Part shown: positions 7,644 to 15,367 of the stretch, one piece after another
Numbering within the stretch: the first letter of the stretch is position 1
How the letters are laid out: each line of letters starts with the position of its first letter
Assembly (NCBI RefSeq): GCF_918741295.1
Contig: NZ_CAKKNB010000004.1
Span: forward strand, 545,830 to 609,829
Direction of reading: 5' to 3'
Length of the DNA stretch: 64,000 nucleotides
Source: Aquabacterium sp. CECT 9606
GTDB lineage: Bacteria; Pseudomonadota; Gammaproteobacteria; Burkholderiales; Burkholderiaceae_C
Translations under genes and position numbers: made by a program
The notes under the pieces: generated by a model
Told to the model about the DNA's origin: nothing
What the model saw: the letters and a program-made list of their open reading frames with translations, nothing else
The model's database searches: none

Positions 7644-8200
7644 TGGGGCGAGAAGGAACAGCCTCTGAGAACAAGCTGACCTTGCTGTGCTGATAGATGC
7701 TTGACCTTGCCATGCCTGCGTCCCCTTGGCTTGAATTACAAAGATTCTGCCTGATACCCGCGCACCTGGCCAACCGGCAAATACTCGCAGACCGCCGATA
7801 GGCGGGCCGGTTCACTAAAACTTGTGGCCTGCTACCTGGCGTTTGCCGCAAAGGCTGGAAAGCGCCAGGCGGTGATGGCCTCTGGCCATGACCGCGGGAT
7901 GCGGAGCGCGGTGGCTTGCCACGGCGCCACGGTGCACTGGCCGCCGTAGGACGGCCAGCCATAAGGCGATGGCGTGGGCACTTTGGCGCTGAACGGTGTT
8001 GAGCAGGCTGCCGAAGGGCAGACAGCCAGATTGAGACTTGCCATGCCGCCAAGTCGTAACCCGCGAAGCCTGTTAAATCTGTGCTTTGAAAGAAGCCCAG
8101 TGCCTGAGCTTCAAAGAACGAAATGCTGACAGATGGGATATTGCTTTGAGCCGTCAGCGGTTCAAGACCTTGCCAGGAAGGGAAGGTAAGACAACCGAGA
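7644..8200 (-). repeat. Gene-less cassette body, repeat family subtype B
   Basis: No gene is supported in these 557 bases. The body matches 10578-11133 and 11813-12368. It keeps the hairpin at 7869-7895, where GCGGT pairs with ACCGC; other copies have GCAGT with ACTGC, a compensatory A-T to G-C change. A one-base change (GTGGGCAC for GTGTGGCAC) shifts the reading frame relative to the other copies, which argues against a protein. Confidence 0.7.
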
Positions 8201-8294
8201 GCCTAACGCCCGCGGTAAGCCGCACCGGAGCGCGTAGCGCGGAGGGAACCAACAAGCGAAGCTTGTTGGTGTCGGCTTGACCAACCAGTTAGGC
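8201..8294 (-). repeat. attC site, 94-bp class
   Basis: Cores at 8201-8207 and 8288-8294. Hairpins GCGC-GTA-GCGC and CCAACAAGC-GAA-GCTTGTTGG. Confidence 0.92.
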
Positions 8295-8337
8295 TGGTGG
8301 CAGAAGCTTTGATGGTCAAACTGCTACTCCCTTGTGT

Positions 8338-8670
8338 TTATGTCTTGAAGCATTTTGATCCCTGAACTCGGCCACGCCAATATGCGAACCCCCTTGATAG
8401 CCAATTTCGGTTGGATATCGGATTCATTCTTTGTTCTGTGAAGAGTTGCGTAAATTCGTCTTGGCCGAAACGCATGATGTAAGCTTGAACGAGCCGAACC
8501 CTCGTTCTTCTTTGCATGGCTTTAGCCGGAGATGGATGAAGCAAACGTTCCCTTGCAGCAGCCCCCCGAATAATGCCTCTGAAGCTTTCGCGTTTGGAGA
8601 ATGCAAGGCGCCATGGCTTGTGCCCAACATTCTTTGCTGGCAGGCCGTAGAACTTAGTTTTGCACTTCAT
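8338..8670 (-). CDS. Hypothetical basic cassette protein
   Basis: The longer frame enters the attC at 8686, so the ATG at 8670 is preferred; GGA lies seven bases upstream. The 110-residue product is strongly basic (many Arg and Lys), soluble, with no signal peptide or membrane helix. A basic charge of this kind could fit nucleic-acid binding, but no motif proves it. Coding status is moderately likely because the frame fills its own cassette in the array orientation. Confidence 0.45.
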   Translation of the reverse strand: MKCKTKFYGLPAKNVGHKPWRLAFSKRESFRGIIRGAAARERLLHPSPAKAMQRRTRVRLVQAYIMRFGQDEFTQLFTEQRMNPISNRNWLSRGFAYWRGRVQGSKCFKT

Positions 8671-8685
8671 ACTATTCCAAAGAGA

Positions 8686-8755
8686 GCCTAACGCCCGATT
8701 TAACAGGCGGCTGCCAGCGAAGCTGGTAGACGTCCTGTTGAACAACCAGTTAGGC
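8686..8755 (-). repeat. attC site, 70-bp class
   Basis: Cores at 8686-8692 and 8749-8755. Single imperfect hairpin with GAA apex. Confidence 0.92.
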
Positions 8756-8814
8756 CGCTGCGCGAAGGCACGACTACACCTGCATTCCGAGCTTTGACCA
8801 TTGAACGAAGGTGG

Positions 8815-9297
8815 CTACTTGTACGGGTCAATGCTGTGGCCCTTTTGCTCGCGGCGACTTAGCTCTTGATTTGCGATTTTCCTAATGGAATTCTGACTCC
8901 AATAGATGATGCCTGCAAAAGGGGCAATTATTGCTGTGAGAATTAGAAGAAACTTAACTGCAAACTCCATCGAGTTATTGCAGGCAGAGTAAATGAAGAA
9001 GCCGATTGGGAGCGCGCATAGAAAGTAGAAAAGTAGTCGCGTTTGATTTGCTTCTCGTAGTAGCTTTTCTGGGCCGCCCGCCTTGGCAATTTGGAAGGCT
9101 TCTTTGCTGAGCCCGCTCTCTTTTCTCTCGCGGCTTGCTTTAAAGGCTCCGTAGATGACTCCAACCAGGAGCAAAAGCTTTGTACCAACTTCTAAAAGGC
9201 CCAACATGCTTTTGTCATTGGCTGTCAATGCTAGTGCGATTACAAGGACCAAGGCCAATCCCGAGATCCATTTCGCTGCAGCTTTGATGTGTTTCAT
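8815..9297 (-). CDS. Hypothetical membrane protein (cassette)
   Basis: The ATG at 9297 opens a 160-residue protein with about four hydrophobic helices (residues about 9-27, 34-51, 86-107 and 112-131). A basic loop (KASRERKESG) lies between helices 2 and 3, and a charged tail follows. It is the only gene of its cassette. The layout of two helical hairpins joined by a polar loop is common among small inner-membrane proteins of unknown role. No family is recognised. Confidence 0.7.
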   Translation of the reverse strand: MKHIKAAAKWISGLALVLVIALALTANDKSMLGLLEVGTKLLLLVGVIYGAFKASRERKESGLSKEAFQIAKAGGPEKLLREANQTRLLFYFLCALPIGFFIYSACNNSMEFAVKFLLILTAIIAPFAGIIYWSQNSIRKIANQELSRREQKGHSIDPYK

Positions 9298-9336
9298 GCT
9301 TCGCCAGATATGCGTTGCCTGTTATGGACAAAAAAA

Positions 9337-9406
9337 GCCTAACGCCCGCGTTAACAGGCGGCTGCCAGCGAAGCTGGTAGACGTCCTGTTGAACAAAAAA
9401 TTAGGC
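9337..9406 (-). repeat. attC site, 70-bp class, with variant core
   Basis: The left core is GCCTAAC at 9337-9343. The right core is ATTAGGC (9400-9406) instead of GTTAGGC, so the coding-strand outer box reads GCCTAAT. The hairpin is otherwise normal. Confidence 0.88.
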
Positions 9407-9444
9407 TGGTGCAAGAAGACATGATGCTTCACTGACTATCACGG

Positions 9445-9876
9445 CTATTTTCCGAAAGCCATTTCAGCGGGCAGGATCACGGCCGCTTCAGTGTGAAACT
9501 TGAATTCAGTAGTGACCCAATCGCCCGATTTGGTTTTGTAGGCCTGAAAACGACCAAAGACTACACCTTTTGCGTAATTGATTGAGAACACAATCATTTC
9601 AGCGCGCGGTGAAATAGTGTTTTGTCTAAGGATGTCGTAGCTCTCTGGCTTTCCATAGAAGTCTTCTATCTGCCGGAGACTGTTAGCTTGAGTGAGTGCC
9701 TGAGTGTTGCCTTCCATCCCGCTACCTTTTAACCATGTCTTTATGGCTACTTCGGGACCGTCAGTTAAATAGGTAGACAAGCCTCGCGCGACAAGAGCCT
9801 TGGCCTCCGACTCGGCGGCAAGCGAAGAAGAAACGTATGCAGAAAATACAAACAGTGCAAGAAAAAACTTTCGCAT
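9445..9876 (-). CDS. Hypothetical periplasmic cassette protein
   Basis: The ATG at 9876 starts a 143-residue protein with a clear signal peptide: basic MRK, a hydrophobic core and a probable cut after SSSLAA near residue 21. The mature part is a small alpha/beta domain with a conserved-looking segment AEMIVFSINYAKGVVFGRFQ and a WVTTEFKFHTE strand. This resembles small periplasmic proteins of the NTF2-like type, though that is a guess from layout. It is the only gene of its cassette. Confidence 0.7.
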   Translation of the reverse strand: MRKFFLALFVFSAYVSSSLAAESEAKALVARGLSTYLTDGPEVAIKTWLKGSGMEGNTQALTQANSLRQIEDFYGKPESYDILRQNTISPRAEMIVFSINYAKGVVFGRFQAYKTKSGDWVTTEFKFHTEAAVILPAEMAFGK

Positions 9877-9928
9877 GATGAATCCTAATGGTTCAAGAAC
9901 TTTTGTCTGTTTCGAGGCTACGCAAAGA

Positions 9929-9995
9929 GCCTAACGCCAAAGTTAACGGGCGGAAATGCGAAGCTTTGACGTCCCTGTTGAACGCAAAGTTAGGC
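9929..9995 (-). repeat. attC site, 67-bp variant
   Basis: Cores at 9929-9935 and 9989-9995. A shortened relative of the 70-bp class, with GTTAACGGGCGG on one arm and CCCTGTTGAAC on the other. Confidence 0.9.
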
Positions 9996-10134
9996 TGCGG
10001 CGAGAAGGAACAGCCGCTGAGCACAGGCAAACCTTGCTTGGCTGCTGGATGCTTGAACTTGGCATGCTGAACTCCCGTTGCGTGATGTGCAGACATTCTG
10101 TTTCTGCTTGATGACATGTGCTGCAGGCCAAGGT
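9996..10134 (-). repeat. Partial non-coding block, subtype B end
   Basis: The bases next to the attC (GCGAGAAGGAACAGC, then GCTTGGCTGCTGGATGCTTG) match the attC-proximal end of subtype B bodies but diverge before 10134, where the MmcQ-like gene ends. This looks like a block remnant serving as the 3' untranslated region of that gene. Confidence 0.55.
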
Positions 10135-10467
10135 TCATTTCCTTGGGCGAGTGACCGCTTTGGTGTATGACCAATCAATTAGTTCTAGAAGATAGTCCGT
10201 AGGGACAGCGCTAACGTCCACAATTGTGACCCAGTGAAATCTGGCCATGTAGCGGGCGGGCTTGATGCCAGGCACGTCAGTGAGCGTTAAGAAGTATTCA
10301 GGAGTTGTTCGGACGCTAAAGCGCCACTGCTCCGGCTCACTGGTCTTGAAATAGGCAAACTTCTTGCCGCCAGCGTAGTGGACGAGCACGTTGCTGGGTG
10401 GTCCATACGATTTTGAAGAAGCGCCGGGATACCGGCAGCAGTGCTCTTTGACAGCGGCAACATCCAT
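10135..10467 (-). CDS. MmcQ/YjbR-family protein (cassette)
   Basis: The 110-residue product starts at the ATG at 10467. It has the pattern of the MmcQ/YjbR family: an N-terminal helix, a beta region with GGKKFAYF, a WRFSVRTTPE strand, LTDVPGIKPARYMARFHWV, and a C-terminal helix ending in a DWSYTKAV segment. Family members are about 110-130 residues long, have a fold resembling DNA-binding proteins and have no firmly established function. The gene is followed by a partial non-coding block and a 67-bp attC. Presence of such a housekeeping-like protein as a cassette suggests capture of a chromosomal gene. Confidence 0.82.
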   Translation of the reverse strand: MDVAAVKEHCCRYPGASSKSYGPPSNVLVHYAGGKKFAYFKTSEPEQWRFSVRTTPEYFLTLTDVPGIKPARYMARFHWVTIVDVSAVPTDYLLELIDWSYTKAVTRPRK

Positions 10468-10483
10468 TTTTCAAGCCTGAGCG

Positions 10484-10577
10484 GCCTAACGCCACAGGTA
10501 AGCCGCACCGGAGCGCGAAGCGCGCAGGGAACCCACAAGTGAAACTTGTGGGTGTCGGCTTGACCGACACGTTAGGC
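10484..10577 (-). repeat. attC site, 94-bp class
   Basis: Cores at 10484-10490 and 10571-10577. Interior practically the same as the sites at 7550 and 11719. Confidence 0.92.
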
Positions 10578-11133
10578 TGGGGCGAGAAGGAACAGCTGCT
10601 GAGGACAAGCCGACCTTGCTTTGCTGATAGATTTTTGACCTTGCCACGCCTGCGCCCCCTTGGCTTGAACTACAGAGATTCTGCCTGATGCCCGTGCGCC
10701 TAGCCAGCCGGCGAATACTCGTAGACCGCCGACAGGCGGGCCGGTTCACTAAAACTTGTGGCCTGCGGCCTGCCAAGTTCGCCGCAGAGCTGGCAAACGC
10801 TAGGCAGTGATGGCCAAAAGGCCATGACTGCGGGATGCCAAGTGCGGTGGCTTGCCACGGCACGACAGTGCACTGGCCGCCGAAGGACGGGCAGCCACAA
10901 GGCGATAGCGTATGGCAATTTGGCGCCGCACGGTGGTGAGCAGGCTGCCGAAGGACAGACAGCCAGATTGAAACTTGCCAAGCCACGAAGTCGTGACCCG
11001 CGAAGCCTGTTGATCTGGGCCTAGAAATGCGCGCAACGCTTGGGTACAAAGGGAAACAGCGCTGGCCAACGACTAAATGGTGAAAGCATCAATGGCCAGA
11101 CTTCGCCACATTGCTGATTGAAGGCAACCAAAA
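10578..11133 (-). repeat. Gene-less cassette body, repeat family subtype B
   Basis: No gene is supported. The body is very close to 11813-12368: the first 50 bases after each attC are the same. The hairpin at 10804-10831 keeps a 12-bp stem with one mismatch but an AAAA loop instead of TTT, which again points to selection on the stem rather than the loop. Confidence 0.72.
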
Positions 11134-11227
11134 ACCTAACGCCCGCGGTAAGCCGCACCGGAGCGCGAAGCGCGCAGGGAACCCACAAGTGAAACTTGTG
11201 GGTGTCGGCTTGACCGACACGTTAGGC
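11134..11227 (-). repeat. attC site, 94-bp class
   Basis: The left core is ACCTAAC (11134-11140), so the coding-strand core reads GTTAGGT, still within the GTTRRRY consensus. The right core is at 11221-11227. Confidence 0.9.
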
Positions 11228-11485
11228 TGGGGCGAGAAGCAGCCGCCTGTGAGAACAAGCAAGCTTTGCCTTGCTGACAGATGCTTGACCTTGGCATGCC
11301 AAAACTCCCTTAGATTGATGTCAATTCTGCCTGATGCCCGCGCATCTGGCCAACCGGCGAATACTCGCAGACCGCCGACAGGCGGGCCGGTTCACTAAAA
11401 CTTGTGGCCTGCTGCTTGCCAAATGCTGTGGCTTGCCACGACACCACCGTGCATTGACTGCCGAAGGACGGCCAGCCAGGGCGGG
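11228..11485 (-). repeat. Truncated non-coding block, subtype B, joined to a cassette gene
   Basis: The attC-proximal 230 bases match subtype B (CTCGCAGACCGCCGACAGG, then CGGTTCACTAAAACTTGTGG). The main hairpin is deleted and the match ends near 11480, where the small membrane-protein gene stops. This is a gene-plus-block hybrid cassette. Confidence 0.65.
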
Positions 11486-11659
11486 TTAGGTGAACAAGTG
11501 CGAGTGATTTCTGAGCCACTCAAATGCGGGCCTAGAAAGTAAAAAAGCCAGGCCGATCTGAATTGCTCCGGCAGCGACTGCTAGCCAGCAAAGCAACGGA
11601 TCTTCAATGAGCCACATTCCGAAGCCAAAGATCAGGCTTGCAGAACCAAAGATGGCCAT
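11486..11659 (-). CDS. Hypothetical two-helix membrane peptide (cassette)
   Basis: From the ATG at 11659 the product has 57 residues with two hydrophobic helices (about residues 2-17 and 22-41), then a polar end (FEWLRNHSHLFT). A TTG at 11701 would add 14 basic residues and is possible. A weak AAGG lies upstream of the ATG. The gene abuts a truncated non-coding block. Function unknown. Confidence 0.5.
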   Translation of the reverse strand: MAIFGSASLIFGFGMWLIEDPLLCWLAVAAGAIQIGLAFLLSRPAFEWLRNHSHLFT

Positions 11660-11718
11660 TAGCCTTCGATCTCGCTTTTGCTCTGGATACCGGTTCAGCA
11701 ATTGATGTGCACCCGAAA

Positions 11719-11812
11719 GCCTAACGCCACAGGTAAGCCGCACCGGAGCGCGAAGCGCGCAGGGAACCCACAAGTGAAGCTTGTGGGTGTCGGCTTGACC
11801 GACACGTTAGGC
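11719..11812 (-). repeat. attC site, 94-bp class
   Basis: Cores at 11719-11725 and 11806-11812. The second hairpin has a T-G wobble (CCCACAAGT-GAA-GCTTGTGGG). Confidence 0.92.
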
Positions 11813-12368
11813 TGGGGCGAGAAGGAACAGCTGCTGAGGACAAGCCGACCTTGCTTTGCTGATAGATGTTTGACCTTGCCACGCCTGGGCCCCCTTGGCT
11901 TGAATTACAGAGATTCTGCCTGATGCCCGTGCGCCTAGCCAACCGGCGAATACTCGCAGACCGCCGACAGGCGGGCCGGTTCACTAAAACTTGTGGCCTG
12001 CTGCTTGCAAAGCCCGCCGCAAAGCTTGAAAAGCGCCAGGCAGTGATGGCCTTTGGTCATGACTGCGGGATGCCATGTGCGGTGGCTTGCCACGGCACCA
12101 CAGTGCACTGGCCGCCTCAGGACGGACAGCCACCAGGCGATGGCGTATGGCACTTTGGTGCTGCACGGTGGTGAGCAGGCTGCCGAAGGACAGACAGCCA
12201 GATTGAAACTTGCCAAGCCACCAAGTCGTGACCTGCGAAGCCTGTTGATCTGTGCCTAGAAATGCGCGCAACGCTTGAGTACAAAAAGAAAGCAGCGCTG
12301 GCCACGACTAAACGGTGAAAGAATCAATGGTCAGACTTCGCCACATTGCTGATTGAAGGCAGCCAAAA
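11813..12368 (-). repeat. Gene-less cassette body, repeat family subtype B
   Basis: No gene is supported in this 556-base body. It is the closest relative of 10578-11133. The hairpin lies at 12040-12066, and the leader next to the upstream attC is TTGCTGATTGAAGGCAGCC. Several overlapping frames without ribosome binding sites are treated as chance. Confidence 0.72.
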
Positions 12369-12462
12369 GCCTAACGCGACAGGTAAGCCGCGCCGGAGTG
12401 CGTAGCACGAAGGGAACCAACAAGCGGAGCTTGTGGGTGTCGGCTTGACCGAAAAGTTAGGC
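12369..12462 (-). repeat. attC site, 94-bp class
   Basis: Cores at 12369-12375 and 12456-12462. The second hairpin carries mismatches at its base (CCAACAAGC against GCTTGTGGG), the weakest pairing in this class. Confidence 0.9.
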
Positions 12463-12609
12463 TGTGGCGCGAAGTGGAAGAGGGTTTGAGCCCGCTTGCC
12501 TTTGCCGCGAATTTGATTGCGAACCGCATAGCCGCCCCTTGGATTTGCTGCTGAACATTGTGCCGCGACTTTGCTGCCATGCAAGAGCCTGCAGTGGCTT
12601 GAAGAGGTG
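12463..12609 (-). repeat. Truncated non-coding block, subtype A, joined to a cassette gene
   Basis: About 140 bases match the attC-proximal end of subtype A (GCGAAGTGGAAGAGGGTTTG, then GAATTTGATTGCGAACCGC). The match stops before the hairpin region, just where the gene at 12610-12960 ends. Confidence 0.65.
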
Positions 12610-12960
12610 TTACCAAAATATCGATGAGGGGCGATGTCCATCAAATGAGTCCAAATCGTTTAAATTGATGTCTTTCTCATTCCATGGCCATGTAGTGCGG
12701 AAGTACTGCGCCATATTCCTGGCAGCTAAAATTCTCCAATGAATTAATTCATTTGAAACACTGTCATCCTTGAATATGCCAGGGAGCCTTGCCCGATAAG
12801 GAGCATGCCCTTTTTCAACAAGGAGTTGTGCCTCGTATTCGATGCTGAAAGTGAATTCTTGTCCGTTTTGCTCGTACTCGAAAATAGATCTGTCATCGCA
12901 TCTATGCACTCCGTAGCTGATCTCTTTTACGTTATAGCCATCACTGGATGCAGTGTTCAT
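12610..12960 (-). CDS. Hypothetical cassette protein
   Basis: The ATG at 12960 opens a 116-residue soluble acidic protein with no signal peptide. A beta-rich first half (ISYGVHRCDDRSIFEYE, FTFSIEYEAQLLV) is followed by a helix (NELIHWRILAARNMAQYFR) and a polar, aspartate-rich end. The gene is 51 bases from the upstream attC and ends at a truncated non-coding block. I recognise no family. Confidence 0.68.
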   Translation of the reverse strand: MNTASSDGYNVKEISYGVHRCDDRSIFEYEQNGQEFTFSIEYEAQLLVEKGHAPYRARLPGIFKDDSVSNELIHWRILAARNMAQYFRTTWPWNEKDINLNDLDSFDGHRPSSIFW

Positions 12961-13010
12961 TTCATTGTCTTTCCGAAGCGATGTTTTTCAATGCATCAAG
13001 CATCACTAAG

Positions 13011-13104
13011 GCCTAACGCCCGCGGTAAGCCGCACCGGAGCACGAAGTGCGGAGGGTACCAACAAGCGGAGCTTGTTGGTGTCGGCTTGACCAAACAGTT
13101 AGGC
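13011..13104 (-). repeat. attC site, 94-bp class
   Basis: Cores at 13011-13017 and 13098-13104. The first hairpin is GCAC-GAA-GTGC, a paired inversion of the GTGC-GAA-GCAC found elsewhere. Confidence 0.92.
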
Positions 13105-13172
13105 CACGGCGCAAAGGCACAGTGTTGAACTTTCTATACGGAGCGAAGTTGAGGTGCTCACGGCTAAAGACT

Positions 13173-13451
13173 TTATGCAACTAGTTCTCCCGCTTCATAG
13201 TGCTCATGAGCTTGACGAGCGCTGGTGAATGACTGAATGAATTTGGCCGCATTGTGCTCTGGCTTCTTTGGCGTGAAGAACTGGTTGGCAACGGCCCAAT
13301 CGAATGCACCTGTTCCGACGGGATACTCCGTTAGGACACCAGAAAGCTTGTGCTTTGCTATCCAGGAAGCTGCTGCCTCCTTTTGGCCAAAAACACCAGA
13401 AGGGAAAGAAGCCTTGCTTCCACAAAAGATCCAGACCGTGTGCATGCTCAT
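13173..13451 (-). CDS. Small conserved-type protein of unknown function (cassette)
   Basis: The start at the ATG at 13451 gives 92 residues; the longer frame into the attC is not used. The protein has the look of a common small bacterial family: an opening VWIFCGSKASFPSGVF, a helix EAAASWIAKHKLSGVLTEYP, then AFDWAVANQFFTP and a C-terminal FTSARQAHEHYE. I believe this corresponds to a named domain of unknown function (possibly DUF7710), but I cannot confirm the number. No signal peptide or membrane helix. Confidence 0.72.
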   Translation of the reverse strand: MSMHTVWIFCGSKASFPSGVFGQKEAAASWIAKHKLSGVLTEYPVGTGAFDWAVANQFFTPKKPEHNAAKFIQSFTSARQAHEHYEAGELVA

Positions 13452-13462
13452 ATTCTTGGTTG

Positions 13463-13556
13463 GCCTAACGCCCGCGGTAAGCCGCACCGGAGTGCGAAGC
13501 ACGAAGGGAACCAACAAGCGGAGCTTGTTGGTGTCGGCTTGACCAACCAGTTAGGC
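13463..13556 (-). repeat. attC site, 94-bp class
   Basis: Cores at 13463-13469 and 13550-13556. Hairpins GTGC-GAA-GCAC and CCAACAAGC-GGA-GCTTGTTGG. Confidence 0.92.
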
Positions 13557-13595
13557 CGCTGCGCGAAGGCACGGTGTTTAGCTTCGTCTGTGAAA

Positions 13596-13964
13596 TCATA
13601 GAGATGGCTGATGTGAAAACCACGCTTTAGTAGATTGGCTTCGAACGATAGACCACAAGATGACTGAAGCGGAGGCTATGACTGCAGCAGTTAATAGTTG
13701 CGCAAGCTGAGTGTAGATGCCGTGAAACTTTGGTTCTGGAAAAAACAAAACGTTGAGTGCGATTTCTGCAAAGGCAATGCCTTTCATGTACTTCCACGTC
13801 CATTGAACGCGACGCATGAAGAGCACCGAGAACATTGAAAAAAGAAGCATCAATAAAGGAGACGTGACTTGTGCGAATCCAGTCTCGTACAACGGTGCCA
13901 ATGCGGCCATTGCAGTACGGGAGGCTACGTATAAAAGGCAGGCAACGAGCAAATGTTTGGGCAT
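13596..13964 (-). CDS. Hypothetical membrane protein (cassette)
   Basis: The ATG at 13964 lies four bases after the AGG of the attC core, which is the only candidate ribosome binding site. The 122-residue product has about four membrane helices (residues about 4-22, 32-50, 58-74 and 86-106), with a basic loop RRVQWTWKYMKG between helices 2 and 3. No family is recognised. Its upstream attC has a damaged core, so this gene may be permanently linked to the cassette at 14122. Confidence 0.68.
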   Translation of the reverse strand: MPKHLLVACLLYVASRTAMAALAPLYETGFAQVTSPLLMLLFSMFSVLFMRRVQWTWKYMKGIAFAEIALNVLFFPEPKFHGIYTQLAQLLTAAVIASASVILWSIVRSQSTKAWFSHQPSL

Positions 13965-13967
13965 GAG

Positions 13968-14052
13968 GCCTAAAGCCCGAGGTAAGAGGCGCCCGCATGG
14001 CATAGAGAAATGCCGCCATGTATCGGCGTCCTGCTTGACCGACCAGTTAGGC
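13968..14052 (-). repeat. attC site, 85-bp class, with defective core
   Basis: The left core is GCCTAAA (13968-13974), so the coding strand reads TTTAGGC: the G next to the strand-exchange point is replaced. The right core GTTAGGC (14046-14052) is intact. The interior belongs to the GTAAGAGGCGCCCGC class. Confidence 0.88.
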
Positions 14053-14121
14053 TAGTGCGCGAAGTGGAAGCGGGCGAAAGTACTTGCCATACGCGAGGCT
14101 CGGCTAGCTTGCAGGTTGGAT

Positions 14122-14691
14122 TCATAGGTGGCTGCTTGCTGATAGATGACGAAGCCTGTCTTTGATCTGAACGTTTGCGTGATCAAGCCAGAGAATGCAA
14201 TCTTCTGCATTCACAGAAATGCCGGCTTCAGCCTGGGGTACGAAGATGGGCGGGATGTAGCAAAGCACATAGCTGCCAAATGCCGAATTGCTGGATTGGC
14301 TATCTTCAAACCACGATATCCATGTGTCGTAAGGTGGGGCATTGAAGATGTCAAAGAACCCATTAGATTCAGATTCCGAGGCGCCATCAGAGAGATTGCC
14401 ATAAGGAAAGTACACGAGCAGGCGACCGCCGCTCAAGGTCGTGGTTGGAGGACGGGTACGCTTTCGATAGTTGCTTTCTCGCTCTCGCAAGCCGCCGACA
14501 TTGCATGTCAAATCATCCGGCCCGCTATGAAAGAGCGTTGGCCTGAGTTCCATTGAACGCAGCTCGCTCGTATCCTTGACTCCAAGGCACCAAGAAATAG
14601 TCTGATTCAGGCGGTCAAGTAGTAGATCGTCCTTGATGGAGGTTGGGTCAGTATGTCCTCGCTCCCAGATTCCATAGATGCTTCTGGTCAT
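14122..14691 (-). CDS. Hypothetical cassette protein
   Basis: The ATG at 14691 opens a 189-residue soluble protein that fills its cassette. There is no signal peptide and no membrane helix. Visible features are an N-terminal IYGIWERGHTDPTSI, a Thr/Arg-rich linker (RKRTRPPTTTLSGGR), a long aromatic-rich middle (FFDIFNAPPYDTWISWFED) and a C-terminal CILWLDHANVQIKDRLRH helix. I recognise no domain. Confidence 0.62.
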   Translation of the reverse strand: MTRSIYGIWERGHTDPTSIKDDLLLDRLNQTISWCLGVKDTSELRSMELRPTLFHSGPDDLTCNVGGLRERESNYRKRTRPPTTTLSGGRLLVYFPYGNLSDGASESESNGFFDIFNAPPYDTWISWFEDSQSSNSAFGSYVLCYIPPIFVPQAEAGISVNAEDCILWLDHANVQIKDRLRHLSASSHL

Positions 14692-14714
14692 TTCTCAGTC
14701 CCTGACGTGAGATG

Positions 14715-14785
14715 GCCTAACGCCCGCGTCAACAGGACGTCTACCAGCTTCGCTGGTAGACGTCCTGTTGAACGACCAGTTAGGC
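14715..14785 (-). repeat. attC site, 71-bp variant with a perfect 20-bp stem
   Basis: Cores at 14715-14721 and 14779-14785. Bases 14729-14748 and 14752-14771 are exact reverse complements around a TTC loop, unlike the other sites of the 70-bp class, which have several mismatches. Confidence 0.92.
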
Positions 14786-15282
14786 GCGGGGCGCGAAGTG
14801 GAAGAGGGGGTGAGCCCGCTTGCCCGTGCCGTGAATTTGATTGCAAAACGCATAGCCGCCCCTGAATTGACTGCGACCATTGTGACGCCAATTTGTTGCC
14901 ATGCAACGGGCCGCGATGACTTGAAGCAGCAACGCTACTTTGAAAAACGCCAGGCAGTGATGGCCTTTGGCCATGACTGCGGGATGCCATGTGCTGCGGC
15001 TTGCCGCGGTACCACGGTGCACTGCCCGCCGAAGGACGGGCAGCCACATGGCGATGGCGTATGGCACTTTGGCGCCGAACGGTGGTGAGCAGGCTGCCGC
15101 AGGGCAGACAGCCCGATTGAACTGGCCGCGCCACCAAGTTGTGGCCCGCGAAGCCTGTTAAATCTGTGCCTTGAAAAACGCGCAACGCCCGAGCACTACA
15201 GAATGCAGCGCCTGCAGGCGAATAGATGGTGGAAGCATCAATGGCGGGACTTCGCCACATTGCTGACTTCAGGCACCCAAAA
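14786..15282 (-). repeat. Gene-less cassette body, repeat family subtype A
   Basis: No gene is supported in these 497 bases, the third cassette from attI. The hairpin is at 14954-14980. A second one at 14996-15007 reads GCGGC-TT-GCCGC where other copies have GTGGC-TT-GCCAC, a compensatory pair change. Confidence 0.72.
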
Positions 15283-15367
15283 GCCTAACGCCACAGGTAA
15301 GGGGCGCCCGCGTGGCTTGCCCGAAGCGATGGAATTTGTCGGCGTCCCCTTGACCGAAACGTTAGGC
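15283..15367 (-). repeat. attC site, 85-bp class
   Basis: Cores at 15283-15289 and 15361-15367. Interior begins GTAAGGGGCGCCCGCG like the site at 4615. Confidence 0.92.

Noticed and set aside
14688..15260. A 190-codon minus-strand frame across a gene-less body into an attC, with similar frames in other copies
   Set aside because: Similar frames stay open because the copies are so alike. Copies such as 7644-8200 shift frame midway, and hairpin covariation fits a non-coding role better. A Ka/Ks test across copies could still revive it.
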